Of a stretch of 48,950 bases of DNA, positions 1-8,936 are shown one piece after another. Origin of the DNA: Candidatus Ligilactobacillus excrementigallinarum (GTDB lineage Bacteria > Bacillota > Bacilli > Lactobacillales > Lactobacillaceae); contig DXFP01000019.1 of assembly GCA_019114385.1 (NCBI GenBank), positions 1 through 48,950 on the forward strand. The letters run 5' to 3'. Positions within the stretch are counted from its first letter, which is position 1, and each line of letters starts with the position of its first letter. The notes beneath the pieces were generated by a model, which was not told the origin of the DNA, made no database searches, and worked only from the letters and a program-made list of their open reading frames with translations. A program made the position numbers and the translations under genes.

Positions 1-2
1 CA

Positions 3-1001
3 AACGGTAGTTATGTAAACTTAAACTTCCGTTATGCAGATAACTTGGACTTTAAGACATCACTGGTTACAGTTTATGTAAATAATAAGCCAATCGGCAG
101 CAAGCATTTAACTTCGGCGGATGCAAACGACGACCATTTCCGGGTTAAGATTCCAAACAATACGAGTTTGAATAATGCCTTAACGATTCGGGTTGCTTTT
201 GATTTAAACATGAAAGACGAAGATGATAATAGTCAAACACCATGGGCTTATGTCGAAAATGATTCAGACGTTTTTGTCAAATCAGCTGAAAAAGATACAA
301 TGCTGTTCAGCAACTATCCATCATGCTTCATCAGTGATAAGACCTTTAATGACATTGGTGTACAGTTGCCAGATAAAATGAATTCAACATACTACCAAGC
401 ATTATCAAATATTTTTAGTTTGATTGGAAATTATGCTGAAAGTAATGTTGGCCAAATCAAGTTCTATAAGCATGAAATGACAGATGCTCAAATGCAAAAT
501 CATAACATCATTGTTTTGGGAACCCCAGATGATACTTCATTAGTTAAGAAGTTGAATGATGACTTGTACTTCAAATTTAATAAGAAGTTCACCCGGTTTG
601 TTTCAAATGAAAAATTAAGTATTGAATCAACTTATGGAAAACAAATCGGAGCAGTTCAATTGCTGTTCAACCCATATAACAAGAACAATGCAGCATTGAT
701 TGTGACGGGAGCAACGCCTAAAGATGTTCAATTGGCTTCAACTCAAATTGATACGCAAGCTCATATTCAAACCTTGAAGGGCGATGGGGCAGTTATTGAT
801 AGCGATGGTCAACAATACGCCTTCCGCTTCAAGAAGAAAGCAAGTAATGAACAAAAAGTTTCAATGTTCAAGCGCTTGAAGTCTAATCCACACTTTACAA
901 AATACATGGTCTTAAGTGTAATTGTAATTGCATTGATTGCATTGACGATCTTCTTGTTCATTCGGAAAAATGGTCAAGGAAAGGGGAAGAACAATGGTTA
1001 G
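3..1001 (+). CDS. BcsB-like cellulose synthase regulatory subunit / polysaccharide biosynthesis membrane protein, 5' truncated by window edge
   Basis: Frame is open to the window start (NGSYVNLNFRYADNLDFKTSLVTVYVNNKPIGS...), resembling the BcsB fold, with a C-terminal TM segment. The listed ORF start at 45 is an internal TTG. Confidence 0.75.
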   Translation, partial: NGSYVNLNFRYADNLDFKTSLVTVYVNNKPIGSKHLTSADANDDHFRVKIPNNTSLNNALTIRVAFDLNMKDEDDNSQTPWAYVENDSDVFVKSAEKDTMLFSNYPSCFISDKTFNDIGVQLPDKMNSTYYQALSNIFSLIGNYAESNVGQIKFYKHEMTDAQMQNHNIIVLGTPDDTSLVKKLNDDLYFKFNKKFTRFVSNEKLSIESTYGKQIGAVQLLFNPYNKNNAALIVTGATPKDVQLASTQIDTQAHIQTLKGDGAVIDSDGQQYAFRFKKKASNEQKVSMFKRLKSNPHFTKYMVLSVIVIALIALTIFLFIRKNGQGKGKNNG

Positions 1002-1914
1002 CTTTAAACGGAAAAAATTAAAAAACGATGACGATTATAAAGAATCTAAGTATCGCGCTTCGATGCAAAGCGACTTAGCATTGATGGCTTTAATTGTCGA
1101 AGTAATGGTTATGGTTGTCTTCGATATGTTTGTTGACCGCAACGTGTTATCAAATTTAGGCTGTACTTTGATTGCATTATTTTTGATGATTTTGACATAC
1201 TTTGTCGGTTTGATTCCGGCTTTGGCAACGAACTTGATTTTCCTTTTCATCGTAGTTATCGGCATGGCATATGAATTTGTGCAAAAAGGATTATTCTTTA
1301 CAGGTTCGATTTTCTGGATTGTAATGCCGCCGTTGCTATGCATCACACTGTATTTCTTAACTGATCGAATTCGGAAATTGCAGGCGGAAAACGCCATGCT
1401 GAAAGAAAAAGTCAGCGAAGTAAGTACTTTGGATTCAGAAACGAATTTGAGAACGGTAAGTATCTTTCGGGATCACTTTGAAGTTTTCAGTACATTAGCT
1501 AAAGATTATGATTTTCCATTGTATTTATATGTATTCCGGGTGAAATACTGGAATGCAGTCAGTGGTATTTTGTCCAAAAAAGATCAGCGACGCTTAATCC
1601 GCATTGTGTCAGAAATCTTGGATGAGTACAAGACTGGACACGAATTTGTGTACAATATCGACCATATGCCTCCAACTTGGGGAATGTTATCAACCATGAG
1701 TATGGATGGCCAACGTAAGATTCGAGATGAGGTTAAGGATGAATTGGCTAACCGAATCAAAGATGATAAGCGGCTAGGCAGTGTCGATATTCAACTGGAA
1801 GCTTCCAAGGTTAAGTATAACGACAAAGAACATCCAACTGCGGCACTATTTTTGCAAGACGGGATTCACGAGTTGCAATATGATGTTTCTGTGGGCAGTG
1901 CAGATAACCGTTAA
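994..1914 (+). CDS. Membrane protein with degenerate GGDEF-like cytoplasmic domain (PssE-like, candidate c-di-GMP sensor)
   Basis: Several N-terminal TM helices, then LDSETNLRTVSIFRDHF...YLYVFRV (GGDEF-domain N-terminal pattern) with no intact GGDEF motif. Overlaps the end of the BcsB-like gene. RBS AAGGGGAAG supports ATG 994 over 970. Confidence 0.65.
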   Translation: MVSFKRKKLKNDDDYKESKYRASMQSDLALMALIVEVMVMVVFDMFVDRNVLSNLGCTLIALFLMILTYFVGLIPALATNLIFLFIVVIGMAYEFVQKGLFFTGSIFWIVMPPLLCITLYFLTDRIRKLQAENAMLKEKVSEVSTLDSETNLRTVSIFRDHFEVFSTLAKDYDFPLYLYVFRVKYWNAVSGILSKKDQRRLIRIVSEILDEYKTGHEFVYNIDHMPPTWGMLSTMSMDGQRKIRDEVKDELANRIKDDKRLGSVDIQLEASKVKYNDKEHPTAALFLQDGIHELQYDVSVGSADNR

Positions 1915-2014
1915 AGAAAACTTAAAAAATGTGAATAAAATCCGGGGGCTTGTACGTTAAAACTTTACTTTTTTGTAGCAGAGTCTTCACAAATTATTCA
2001 TAGGTTCACTTTAA

Positions 2015-2180
2015 TATAATAGACATAGTAATTCATAAATATTTTCTTGCTAGGTTCTATCCCTCTTGAGCCTAGCAAGAAATGAAATTACAATCCTAAA
2101 ATAATATCCTAAATATACTTCCTTTTCATAGAGTCTGGGAACGATAATAGAGATTATCGTTGACAGGCTCTATTTTTTTT
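2015..2180 (+). promoter_or_regulatory. Structured 5' leader of nhaC-like gene: TATAAT, long hairpin, then terminator-like hairpin plus T-run
   Basis: TATAAT at 2015. Stem CTTGCTAGGTTC (2046-2057) / GAGCCTAGCAAG (2068-2079), extended by GTAATTCAT / ATGAAATTAC. Second hairpin ATAGAGTCTG..AACGATAAT-agag-ATTATCGTT..CAGGCTCTAT followed by T8, 30 nt before the start codon. Confidence 0.6.
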
Positions 2181-2209
2181 ATCATCATAATTGATGGAGG
2201 AATTTTATC

Positions 2210-3514
2210 ATGGAACAAAAGCGTAAAAAAGGAAGTTTCTGGGGCTTAGTTCCTTTATTAACTTTCTTGGTTTTATATATAATTACTGGCATTTCAACAA
2301 AAGACTTTAACAGCATGCCGTTAATGATAGGAATTTTTATTGCCTCTGCGGTAGCCTTGGTAATGCATCGCAAGGGTGAATTAGAGCGGACAAGTTTTGC
2401 TGAAAAAGTCACAAAATATTGTGTCGGTGCTGGAGACGAGGGCCTGATTTTGATGGTAATCGTCTTTTTACTGGCGGGCGGCTTTTATGGTGTTTCCAAA
2501 GGAATGCATGCTGTGGATGCAGTAACCAACTTAGGTTTGGATATTTTGCCTGCTAAATTAATTTTGCCAGGATTATTCATTATTGGTTGTATCATCAGTT
2601 TTGCAATGGGAACTTCTATGGGAACGGTGGCAGCTTTAATGCCGATCGGAGTTGCGCTGGCCGTTAAAATGCATGGTAACATGGCGTTGTTTTGCGGAAC
2701 AGTGGTAGGCAGTGCGATGTTTGGTGATAATTTATCAATGATTTCGGCTTCTGTAATTGCAGCAACGAGAACTCAAGACATCGCAATGATGGATAAATTT
2801 AAAACCAATGTGGCAATGATTTTACCAGCGTTTGTGGTGAATTTAGTTTTGTTAGCGATGCAGCCAGTCGGACATGGCGTGCAGTTAGGCGGTCATCATC
2901 CATTTGATTGGCTTAATTTATTGCCGTATATTCTTGTCATTGTGTTGTCATTTACAGGAATGCATGTTATTTTAGTGCTAACTCTTGGAATTTTAACTGG
3001 AATTTTTATCGGAGTTTTGCACGGTGATTTTTCTTTGGTAAAATCAATGACAGTGGTTCATCAGGGAATGATGAGCATGGAAGATATGGCTTTGATTGCG
3101 ATTTTAGTTGGCGGGTTAGTTGCATTAATGGATTATCTTGGCGGCATTGATTGGATCATTAATGTATTGACGCGCAAAATTAGATCTGCAAAGGGCGGTG
3201 AATTTGCAATTGCAGGGTTGGTAAGTTTATTAGACATTATTACTACTAACAATACAGTTTCAATCATCACATCCGGTCCATTAGCTAAGGATATTGGTGA
3301 TCAATTTGGAATTGAACCAACTCATATCGCAAGTGATCTAGTAACCTTTTCGTGTGCGTTTAACGGGTTGATTCCATATGGCGGTCAGTTGCTGGTAGCA
3401 GCGGGCTTAGGCGGTATTTCGCCGATGTCAATTGTACCATACAGCTGGTATTGTTTGCTGATGCTGGTTTCAAGTGTAGGCTTTATCTTATTAAGTAAAA
3501 CAAAGAAAGCATAG
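2210..3514 (+). CDS. nhaC: NhaC-family Na+/H+ antiporter
   Basis: Polytopic; GTSMGTVAALMPIGVAL, GSAMFGDNLSMISASVIAATRTQ motifs typical of NhaC; RBS GGAGG upstream. Confidence 0.8.
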   Translation: MEQKRKKGSFWGLVPLLTFLVLYIITGISTKDFNSMPLMIGIFIASAVALVMHRKGELERTSFAEKVTKYCVGAGDEGLILMVIVFLLAGGFYGVSKGMHAVDAVTNLGLDILPAKLILPGLFIIGCIISFAMGTSMGTVAALMPIGVALAVKMHGNMALFCGTVVGSAMFGDNLSMISASVIAATRTQDIAMMDKFKTNVAMILPAFVVNLVLLAMQPVGHGVQLGGHHPFDWLNLLPYILVIVLSFTGMHVILVLTLGILTGIFIGVLHGDFSLVKSMTVVHQGMMSMEDMALIAILVGGLVALMDYLGGIDWIINVLTRKIRSAKGGEFAIAGLVSLLDIITTNNTVSIITSGPLAKDIGDQFGIEPTHIASDLVTFSCAFNGLIPYGGQLLVAAGLGGISPMSIVPYSWYCLLMLVSSVGFILLSKTKKA

Positions 3515-3524
3515 GTTTTGATAA

Positions 3525-5171
3525 GTGAAAAAGGAAGAAAAATTTGGGACAAAATTATTATTGTTATTGGTGATGCTTGCATTAAGCATTGTCTTTGTTG
3601 CACCGTTTGTAATGCATGGAATTCACATGGAAGATGATTTGAGCTTTCATATCGAAAGAATTCGGGAGCTAGCACAGAATATAGCTCATGGAAATTGGAA
3701 TCCGCACTACTATACATATGAATTTTGGAAAATGGGCTATCCCTTAGGAGTTTTTTATCCGCAAATCATGATGCTGCCATTTGCGGGAAGTGCATTAATG
3801 TTTAAGAGTGTGACAAGCGGGATTTACTTTGGAATTGGTTTTTACACGTTTAGCACTTTGTATGTGATGTACTTTGTGGTTAATCGAATTTTGCAGCAAA
3901 AAACAGCAGCTTTTTGGAGTGCAGTTTTGTACACATTTAGCTGTTATCGTATGCTTGATATTTTGGCACGCTTTGCGGTGGGCGAATTCATTGCGATGGT
4001 CTTTGTTCCTCTAGCATTTTATGGGTTATACGCAGTTTTTACTGATCAAAAGCGAAAATGGCTGTATTTACCAATTGGATTAGCTTTGGTTTTGCTATCG
4101 CATTTGTTAACGGCGTTGATGGTAATCTTGATAATGGCACTTTTAGTGGTGATTTTATTGCCATTTGTTCATCAAAGAAAGATTAAACTTGTGCATTTAT
4201 TTAAGTCAGGATTGCTGTTTAGCGGATGCAGTGCGACATTTTTGGTACCATTCATTCATGAAATGACGTATCAGGCAATTGTTACTCCTAAGGGAAATCC
4301 AATTGATCAACATATATTTACAATTAAAAATATTTTCTTTAGCACCTTAATCAATAGTAATCAGCGATTTGGTCAGGTTTCCAAGTGGAATTCTCAAGTT
4401 GCTGCATATTACACAATTGGTTTGGTATTATTGATAGTGGCACTTCTAGGGATTTTTTACTTTAAACGGTTGAAAATGGTTAGTAAAATTGCCTTAATTT
4501 GTGGTAGTGTGCTCTACTTTTCAACCTATTTTGGTTCTATTTGGACATTATTATTTGATACACCGTTGAGAATTGTGCAGTTCCCGTACCGATTTTTTAG
4601 TCTTGCTACGTTTGGATTAGCACTTGTGGGCGGCAACCTAGCTGAATTGATGATTAATTCAGTGACACGCAAATGGTTGGTACAAGCGGTGCTGGCAATT
4701 GTGATCGGCGGAACTTGGATGTGGGGCGCACACACCTATTATGCGACGGCGGGTCCGCAACAAGATTTTGCAACAATTGTTCCTAGTTGGCGAACAGATC
4801 AGTATACACCAAAGAAGGCCCAGCCTGTGATTGGACAAATTGTACATCATCAAGCTCGGGTTGATGGGCATTTAATTCAATTAAAATCAAATGAAATTCA
4901 AAGTGTTCCAGATGGTTTTGTTTTCAAGAATGCTGAATTTAAGGGTGCTAAGCGAGTGATTTTACCTATTTGCAACTATGCCGGATTAAAAGTTTACCAA
5001 AATGGGTATGAGATTCCTAAACTAGTTACGCAAAATGTTGAAGTTGAGATTCAAAAATCAAAATCAACAGAAATTAAAGTGCTTTACCGGACAACTTGGG
5101 GGACAATCCTTGGCAATCTAATAAGCATCATTACTTGGATTTTTTGTCTGGTGTTCCTTTTTCGACACTAA
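3525..5171 (+). CDS. Multi-pass membrane protein, 6-pyruvoyl-tetrahydropterin synthase-related/YfhO-like (GT-C-like)
   Basis: About 10 TM segments, N-terminal DDLSFHIERI loop, C-terminal soluble domain; family resemblance only. Confidence 0.6.
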   Translation: MKKEEKFGTKLLLLLVMLALSIVFVAPFVMHGIHMEDDLSFHIERIRELAQNIAHGNWNPHYYTYEFWKMGYPLGVFYPQIMMLPFAGSALMFKSVTSGIYFGIGFYTFSTLYVMYFVVNRILQQKTAAFWSAVLYTFSCYRMLDILARFAVGEFIAMVFVPLAFYGLYAVFTDQKRKWLYLPIGLALVLLSHLLTALMVILIMALLVVILLPFVHQRKIKLVHLFKSGLLFSGCSATFLVPFIHEMTYQAIVTPKGNPIDQHIFTIKNIFFSTLINSNQRFGQVSKWNSQVAAYYTIGLVLLIVALLGIFYFKRLKMVSKIALICGSVLYFSTYFGSIWTLLFDTPLRIVQFPYRFFSLATFGLALVGGNLAELMINSVTRKWLVQAVLAIVIGGTWMWGAHTYYATAGPQQDFATIVPSWRTDQYTPKKAQPVIGQIVHHQARVDGHLIQLKSNEIQSVPDGFVFKNAEFKGAKRVILPICNYAGLKVYQNGYEIPKLVTQNVEVEIQKSKSTEIKVLYRTTWGTILGNLISIITWIFCLVFLFRH

Positions 5172-5216
5172 TGTAGTAGAATTATCGATGATATAATTAA
5201 TTTTGAGGTTTAAACA

Positions 5217-6227
5217 ATGAAGAAAATGATGGCGACAATTAATGAAAGTTCGATAAATAATACAAACGCAGGCGCAAAAGCCAAAGACGATATTATCGAA
5301 ATTTCAAAAAAAGCTGGTTATCAGCAATTAATTTTGAATAATCCGAAGTCACATGCTGACAAGTTAAAGTTTCTATCCAAGTCATATACAAAAGGCTTGC
5401 AATCAATTTATGATGTGGATGCAGACATGATTGTTTTTCAATATGCTGGCTACTTTAACTTTACAACGGATGTTTCAATTCGCCAGTTTAGAAAATATAA
5501 TAAACGAACTGATTTATATTTATTGATTCATGACGTTTCATATTTACGTTCACAATTAGAAAAAGATTGGAAAAGGGAATTTAAACTATTCAACTCAGTA
5601 GACGGATTAATTGTGCATAATCAGCATATGAAACAGTGGCTGGCAGAGCATGGAGTAACAGTTCCAATGATTAATTTGGAAATTTTTGACTACTTAACTC
5701 CGCATCCAATTAACGATAATGATTTTAATCGCAAGGTTGTTTTTGCAGGAAATCTGGAAAAATCAACTTTCTTAAGTAAATTAAAATTGGATACACAAAT
5801 TGAATTATTTGGACCTAAACCACTAGATAATTATCCTGATAATGTAACTTACAAGGGAATTAAAAAGCCGGAAGAGTTAGCATTGTTCCTTGATCAAAGT
5901 TTTGGCTTGGTATGGGATGGCGACAGTATTCATGAATGCAGCGGCAAGTTAGGCAACTACGAACGGTATAATAATCCGCACAAAGTTTCATTATATTTAA
6001 GTGCCGGATTACCAGTGATTGTTTGGAAACAAGCTGCAATCAGCGACTTTATTGAAAAACATCAAGTAGGAATAACCATTGATGATTTAGGCAATTTAGA
6101 TAAGGTTATCGATCAAATTACGCCGGAACAATATCAAATGATGAAACACAATGTAGCTGAAGTTGCGCAACAATTGCGCAGCGGTCATTACACTTTAACT
6201 GCATTAGAAAAATTGGAAAAATTATAG
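5217..6227 (+). CDS. Gtf3-like glycosyltransferase
   Basis: GLIVHNQHMKQWL, INLEIFDY, VFAGNLEKSTFL, SFGLVWDGDSIHEC, YNNPHKVSLYLSAGLPVIVW; paralogue of 16832-17848. Confidence 0.75.
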   Translation: MKKMMATINESSINNTNAGAKAKDDIIEISKKAGYQQLILNNPKSHADKLKFLSKSYTKGLQSIYDVDADMIVFQYAGYFNFTTDVSIRQFRKYNKRTDLYLLIHDVSYLRSQLEKDWKREFKLFNSVDGLIVHNQHMKQWLAEHGVTVPMINLEIFDYLTPHPINDNDFNRKVVFAGNLEKSTFLSKLKLDTQIELFGPKPLDNYPDNVTYKGIKKPEELALFLDQSFGLVWDGDSIHECSGKLGNYERYNNPHKVSLYLSAGLPVIVWKQAAISDFIEKHQVGITIDDLGNLDKVIDQITPEQYQMMKHNVAEVAQQLRSGHYTLTALEKLEKL

Positions 6228-6231
6228 TAAA

Positions 6232-6338
6232 GATGTGAAGGCTGCCTTGAACTTGCATTTCATACTTATGCATAGCAAGTTAGGCCGAAACTCAACTAAT
6301 AAAGGATATGCAGAGCGTTAAGCCAAGCGTGATGTAAG
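6232..6338 (+). repeat. Dispersed intergenic repeat family 1, copy A
   Basis: CATACTTATGCATAGCAAGTTAGGCC...GGATATGCAGAGCGTTAAGCCAAGCGTGATGTAAG (6261-6338) matches the reverse complement of 36632-36709 with 3 mismatches in 78. Confidence 0.85.
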
Positions 6339-6410
6339 ATTGCGGAACTTGAACAAATGGCGTTAGCCAAATTTGGAGAGTTTTGTACTTACATTTAGCT
6401 TGGTAGCTCG

Positions 6411-6450
6411 GAATTCAACTAAGCAAGGATATGCAGAGCGTTAAGCCAGC
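6411..6450 (+). repeat. Dispersed repeat family 1, short copy B
   Basis: GAATTCAACTAAGCAAGGATATGCAGAGCGTTAAGCCAGC. Confidence 0.75.
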
Positions 6451-6463
6451 ATCAATAAAAAAA

Positions 6464-6496
6464 CGACTTCGTTAAACAACGAAGCCTTTTTTTTTA
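6464..6496. terminator. Rho-independent terminator
   Basis: GACTTCGTT-aaac-AACGAAGCC followed by T9. Confidence 0.8.
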
Positions 6497-6523
6497 TTCA
6501 CTACACACCATATCAACATAATC

Positions 6524-6633
6524 GGTTCCAAAACAAACAGGCATGTCTGTAAGTTCAAAAAACTCCGAATCAATCCTGCGTAATTTGTGTGTTTCTTTCT
6601 TACAACATGCCTGTTTGGGATGTTTTGTCACAG
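6524..6633 (+). repeat. Palindromic dispersed element family 2, copy 1 (~110 nt)
   Basis: Arms CAAACAGGCATGTCTGTAAG / CTTACAACATGCCTGTTTG around a ~45-nt centre; ends TGTTTTGTCACA. Near-identical reverse-complement copy at 11135-11242. Confidence 0.85.
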
Positions 6634-6717
6634 CTTATATAAGCTCTCATTGTTTTTGAATGACTATTGCGCATTCAAATGCAATGGATAAGCTTATACT
6701 TAACTAGACTCCCATCT

Positions 6718-7062
6718 TTACTTTTCATAAATATCATTAATTGGTTTCAAAATAATTGAATTGATATCATTTAATAATTGGTTCAATGATTGTTCAGCTT
6801 GCATCAGATTTGTGATAGCTTCCATATTGCCCATTTTTTGAGCTAATTCTTGTAGTTGTTTCATATCTTCTTCGGCAGGTTGTTGACCCGCAGCTTGTGC
6901 ATTTTGCAATTTTGATTGTAAACCAGTAAATTGTTCATAAAGATCAAAAGCTACGGCATCATTTTTCAATGCAGCGAAGGCATTTTGAACACCCATGAAT
7001 TCTTGTGTTTTTGGTAAGTCACTTGCGACTTGGTTAACTGAATCATAAATATTAACTGTCAT
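6718..7062 (-). CDS. UPF0342/YheA-like (YlbF/YmcA superfamily) protein
   Basis: Small helical protein MTVNIYDSVNQVASDLPKTQEFMGVQNAFAALKNDAVAFDLYEQF...LLNDINSIILKPINDIYEK; GGAGG RBS upstream. Confidence 0.8.
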   Translation of the reverse strand: MTVNIYDSVNQVASDLPKTQEFMGVQNAFAALKNDAVAFDLYEQFTGLQSKLQNAQAAGQQPAEEDMKQLQELAQKMGNMEAITNLMQAEQSLNQLLNDINSIILKPINDIYEK

Positions 7063-7130
7063 GATTAGTAAACCCTCCTTTGATTATTTATAAGATGATT
7101 TTAACATATTTGATTTAGAACTTGAAAAGA

Positions 7131-7159
7131 TTGACCAACCTTTAGAATCATGGTTTAAT
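7131..7159 (+). promoter_or_regulatory. Candidate sigma-A promoter of the tyrS T-box transcript
   Basis: TTGACC - 17 nt - TTTAAT. Confidence 0.5.
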
Positions 7160-7164
7160 AAAAG

Positions 7165-7375
7165 AGAAATATTAGCATCGGAAAATTCAGTAGGACTCAT
7201 CCAACGGTCAAGAAAGTTAGCGGTCGCTGCGAGCTAACCCGTGATGCAGTTTCGAATTACACTTTCGTTAAATGGTGCGACGCAGCTAGCGTTTTCTAGC
7301 TAAAGGCATTATGCGAAGTTGGGTGGTACCACGGAAGAATTCGTCCCTGAGATTTTTCAGGGCGTTTTTTTTATG
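7165..7375 (+). promoter_or_regulatory. T-box leader (tyrosine) of tyrS
   Basis: AGTAGGA-type element, AGTTGGGTGGTACCACGGAAGAATTCGTCCCT T-box consensus (UGGU compatible with discriminator A), terminator CCCTGagattttTCAGGGCG + T8; immediately precedes tyrS. Candidate specifier TAC in TTCGAATTACAC. Confidence 0.88.
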
Positions 7376-7407
7376 CTGAAACGGTGCAGATTATAGGAGG
7401 AATTGCA

Positions 7408-8661
7408 ATGGATATCATTGAAGATTTAAAATGGCGCGGCGCAATTAATCAGGAAACTGATGAAGAGGGGTTGCGCGAACTTTTAAAAGATAAGAAGATT
7501 TCCCTTTACTGCGGAACTGATCCAACTGGCGACAGTTTGCACATTGGACACTTAATTCCATTTATTGTGTTAAAACGGTTTGAAATGGCCGGTTATCATC
7601 CATACATTTTAATTGGCGGCGGAACTGGTTCAATCGGTGATCCAAGTGGTCGAAAAACCGAACGGCAATTGCAAACTAAGAAACAAGTCGAACATAATGT
7701 TAAGGCCTTAACTGACCAAGTAACACGTTTGTTTGGCGGCAGCGGCCACATTTCATTTGTTAACAACTATGATTGGTTATCAAAGATCAACTTGTTAGAT
7801 TTTTTGCGTGACTATGGTAAAGAATTCAGCGTAAATACAATGATTAAGAAAGACGTAGTTGCTAGCCGGTTGGAAAATGGAATTTCATTTACTGAATTTA
7901 CATACCAAATTTTACAATCTGTTGACTTCTTGAACTTATACAAGGAACATGACGTGCAATTACAAGTTGGTGGTGCAGATCAATGGGGCAATATTACTGC
8001 CGGAATTGACTTGATCCACAAAAAAGAAGGTCAAGATGCTAAGGTATTTGGATTGACAATTCCATTGATGTTGAAGGCTGATGGGACTAAATTCGGAAAG
8101 ACAGCTGGCGGCGCAGTTTGGCTTGATCCAGAAAAGACTTCTCCATATGAATTCTACCAATTCTGGCTGAACCAAGATGACCGTGATGTTGTTAAATACT
8201 TGAAGTACTTCACTTTCTTAAGCCATGAAGAAATCGATGAATTAGCTAAGAAAGTTGAAACAGAACCTGAAAAACGGGAAGCACAACGAGCATTGGCACG
8301 TGAAGTTACTAAGTTTGTTCACGGCGAAGAAGCAATGCAAGAAGCTGAAAAGATTTCTCAAATTTTATTCAGCGGAGATATCAAAGAATTAACTGCTAAG
8401 CAAGTTGAACAAGTCTTTGGTAAGATGCCTTCAGTTGAAGTTTCAAGCGAGAAGCAAAACTTGGTAATCTGGTTAGTAGATAATGGTATTGAACCATCAC
8501 GCCGTCAGGCACGTGAAGATGTGAAAAACGGAGCAATTCGCGTTAATGGCGAACGGATTCTCGACTTAGATTACGAATTAGATCCAACTGCAGCTTTTGA
8601 TGGCAAGTATGTTGTAATCCGTCGGGGTAAGAAAAAATATTTCTTAGCTAGGGTAAAATAA
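7408..8661 (+). CDS. tyrS: Tyrosyl-tRNA synthetase
   Basis: CGTDPTGDSLHIGHL (HIGH motif), KFGKT (KMSKS), C-terminal S4 domain; RBS AGGAGG before ATG 7408. Confidence 0.97.
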   Translation: MDIIEDLKWRGAINQETDEEGLRELLKDKKISLYCGTDPTGDSLHIGHLIPFIVLKRFEMAGYHPYILIGGGTGSIGDPSGRKTERQLQTKKQVEHNVKALTDQVTRLFGGSGHISFVNNYDWLSKINLLDFLRDYGKEFSVNTMIKKDVVASRLENGISFTEFTYQILQSVDFLNLYKEHDVQLQVGGADQWGNITAGIDLIHKKEGQDAKVFGLTIPLMLKADGTKFGKTAGGAVWLDPEKTSPYEFYQFWLNQDDRDVVKYLKYFTFLSHEEIDELAKKVETEPEKREAQRALAREVTKFVHGEEAMQEAEKISQILFSGDIKELTAKQVEQVFGKMPSVEVSSEKQNLVIWLVDNGIEPSRRQAREDVKNGAIRVNGERILDLDYELDPTAAFDGKYVVIRRGKKKYFLARVK

Positions 8662-8727
8662 CAACGAAATGGGACGAAAAGTCACGGAAATTTAAAAAGA
8701 GTTAAGTTTAAAATCTTTAACATTTTG

Positions 8728-8810
8728 AAAGCGGTTATGTTTTGTTACAAAATTGCTGAAATTTGAAATATAATTTTGCAATTTGAAAGCGGAACATAAT
8801 CGCTTTTTTG
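8728..8810 (+). terminator. Long-loop terminator-like inverted repeat after tyrS
   Basis: AAAGCGGTTATGTT (8728-8741) / AACATAATCGCTTT + T-run (8793-8810), one G-U pair. Confidence 0.55.
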
Positions 8811-8936
8811 CTTGTCATTATCATAATATTAAAATATTTAAATACAATTAAAATGTTTCGATGGGAGAAAAAATCACCAAAATTTGTAAACTGATAGTAA
8901 AATTATGAAAATTTTGCGTATGTTATACTTTGGAAT

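Noticed and set aside
1035-1397. 120-aa antisense ORF over the degenerate GGDEF gene
   Set aside because: Overlaps a well-supported membrane protein gene; no start signal or recognisable domain.
6228-6460. Possible tRNA or stable RNA gene in the long intergenic region after the first Gtf3-like gene
   Set aside because: No cloverleaf recognised; sequence explained by dispersed repeat family 1 copies and a terminator.
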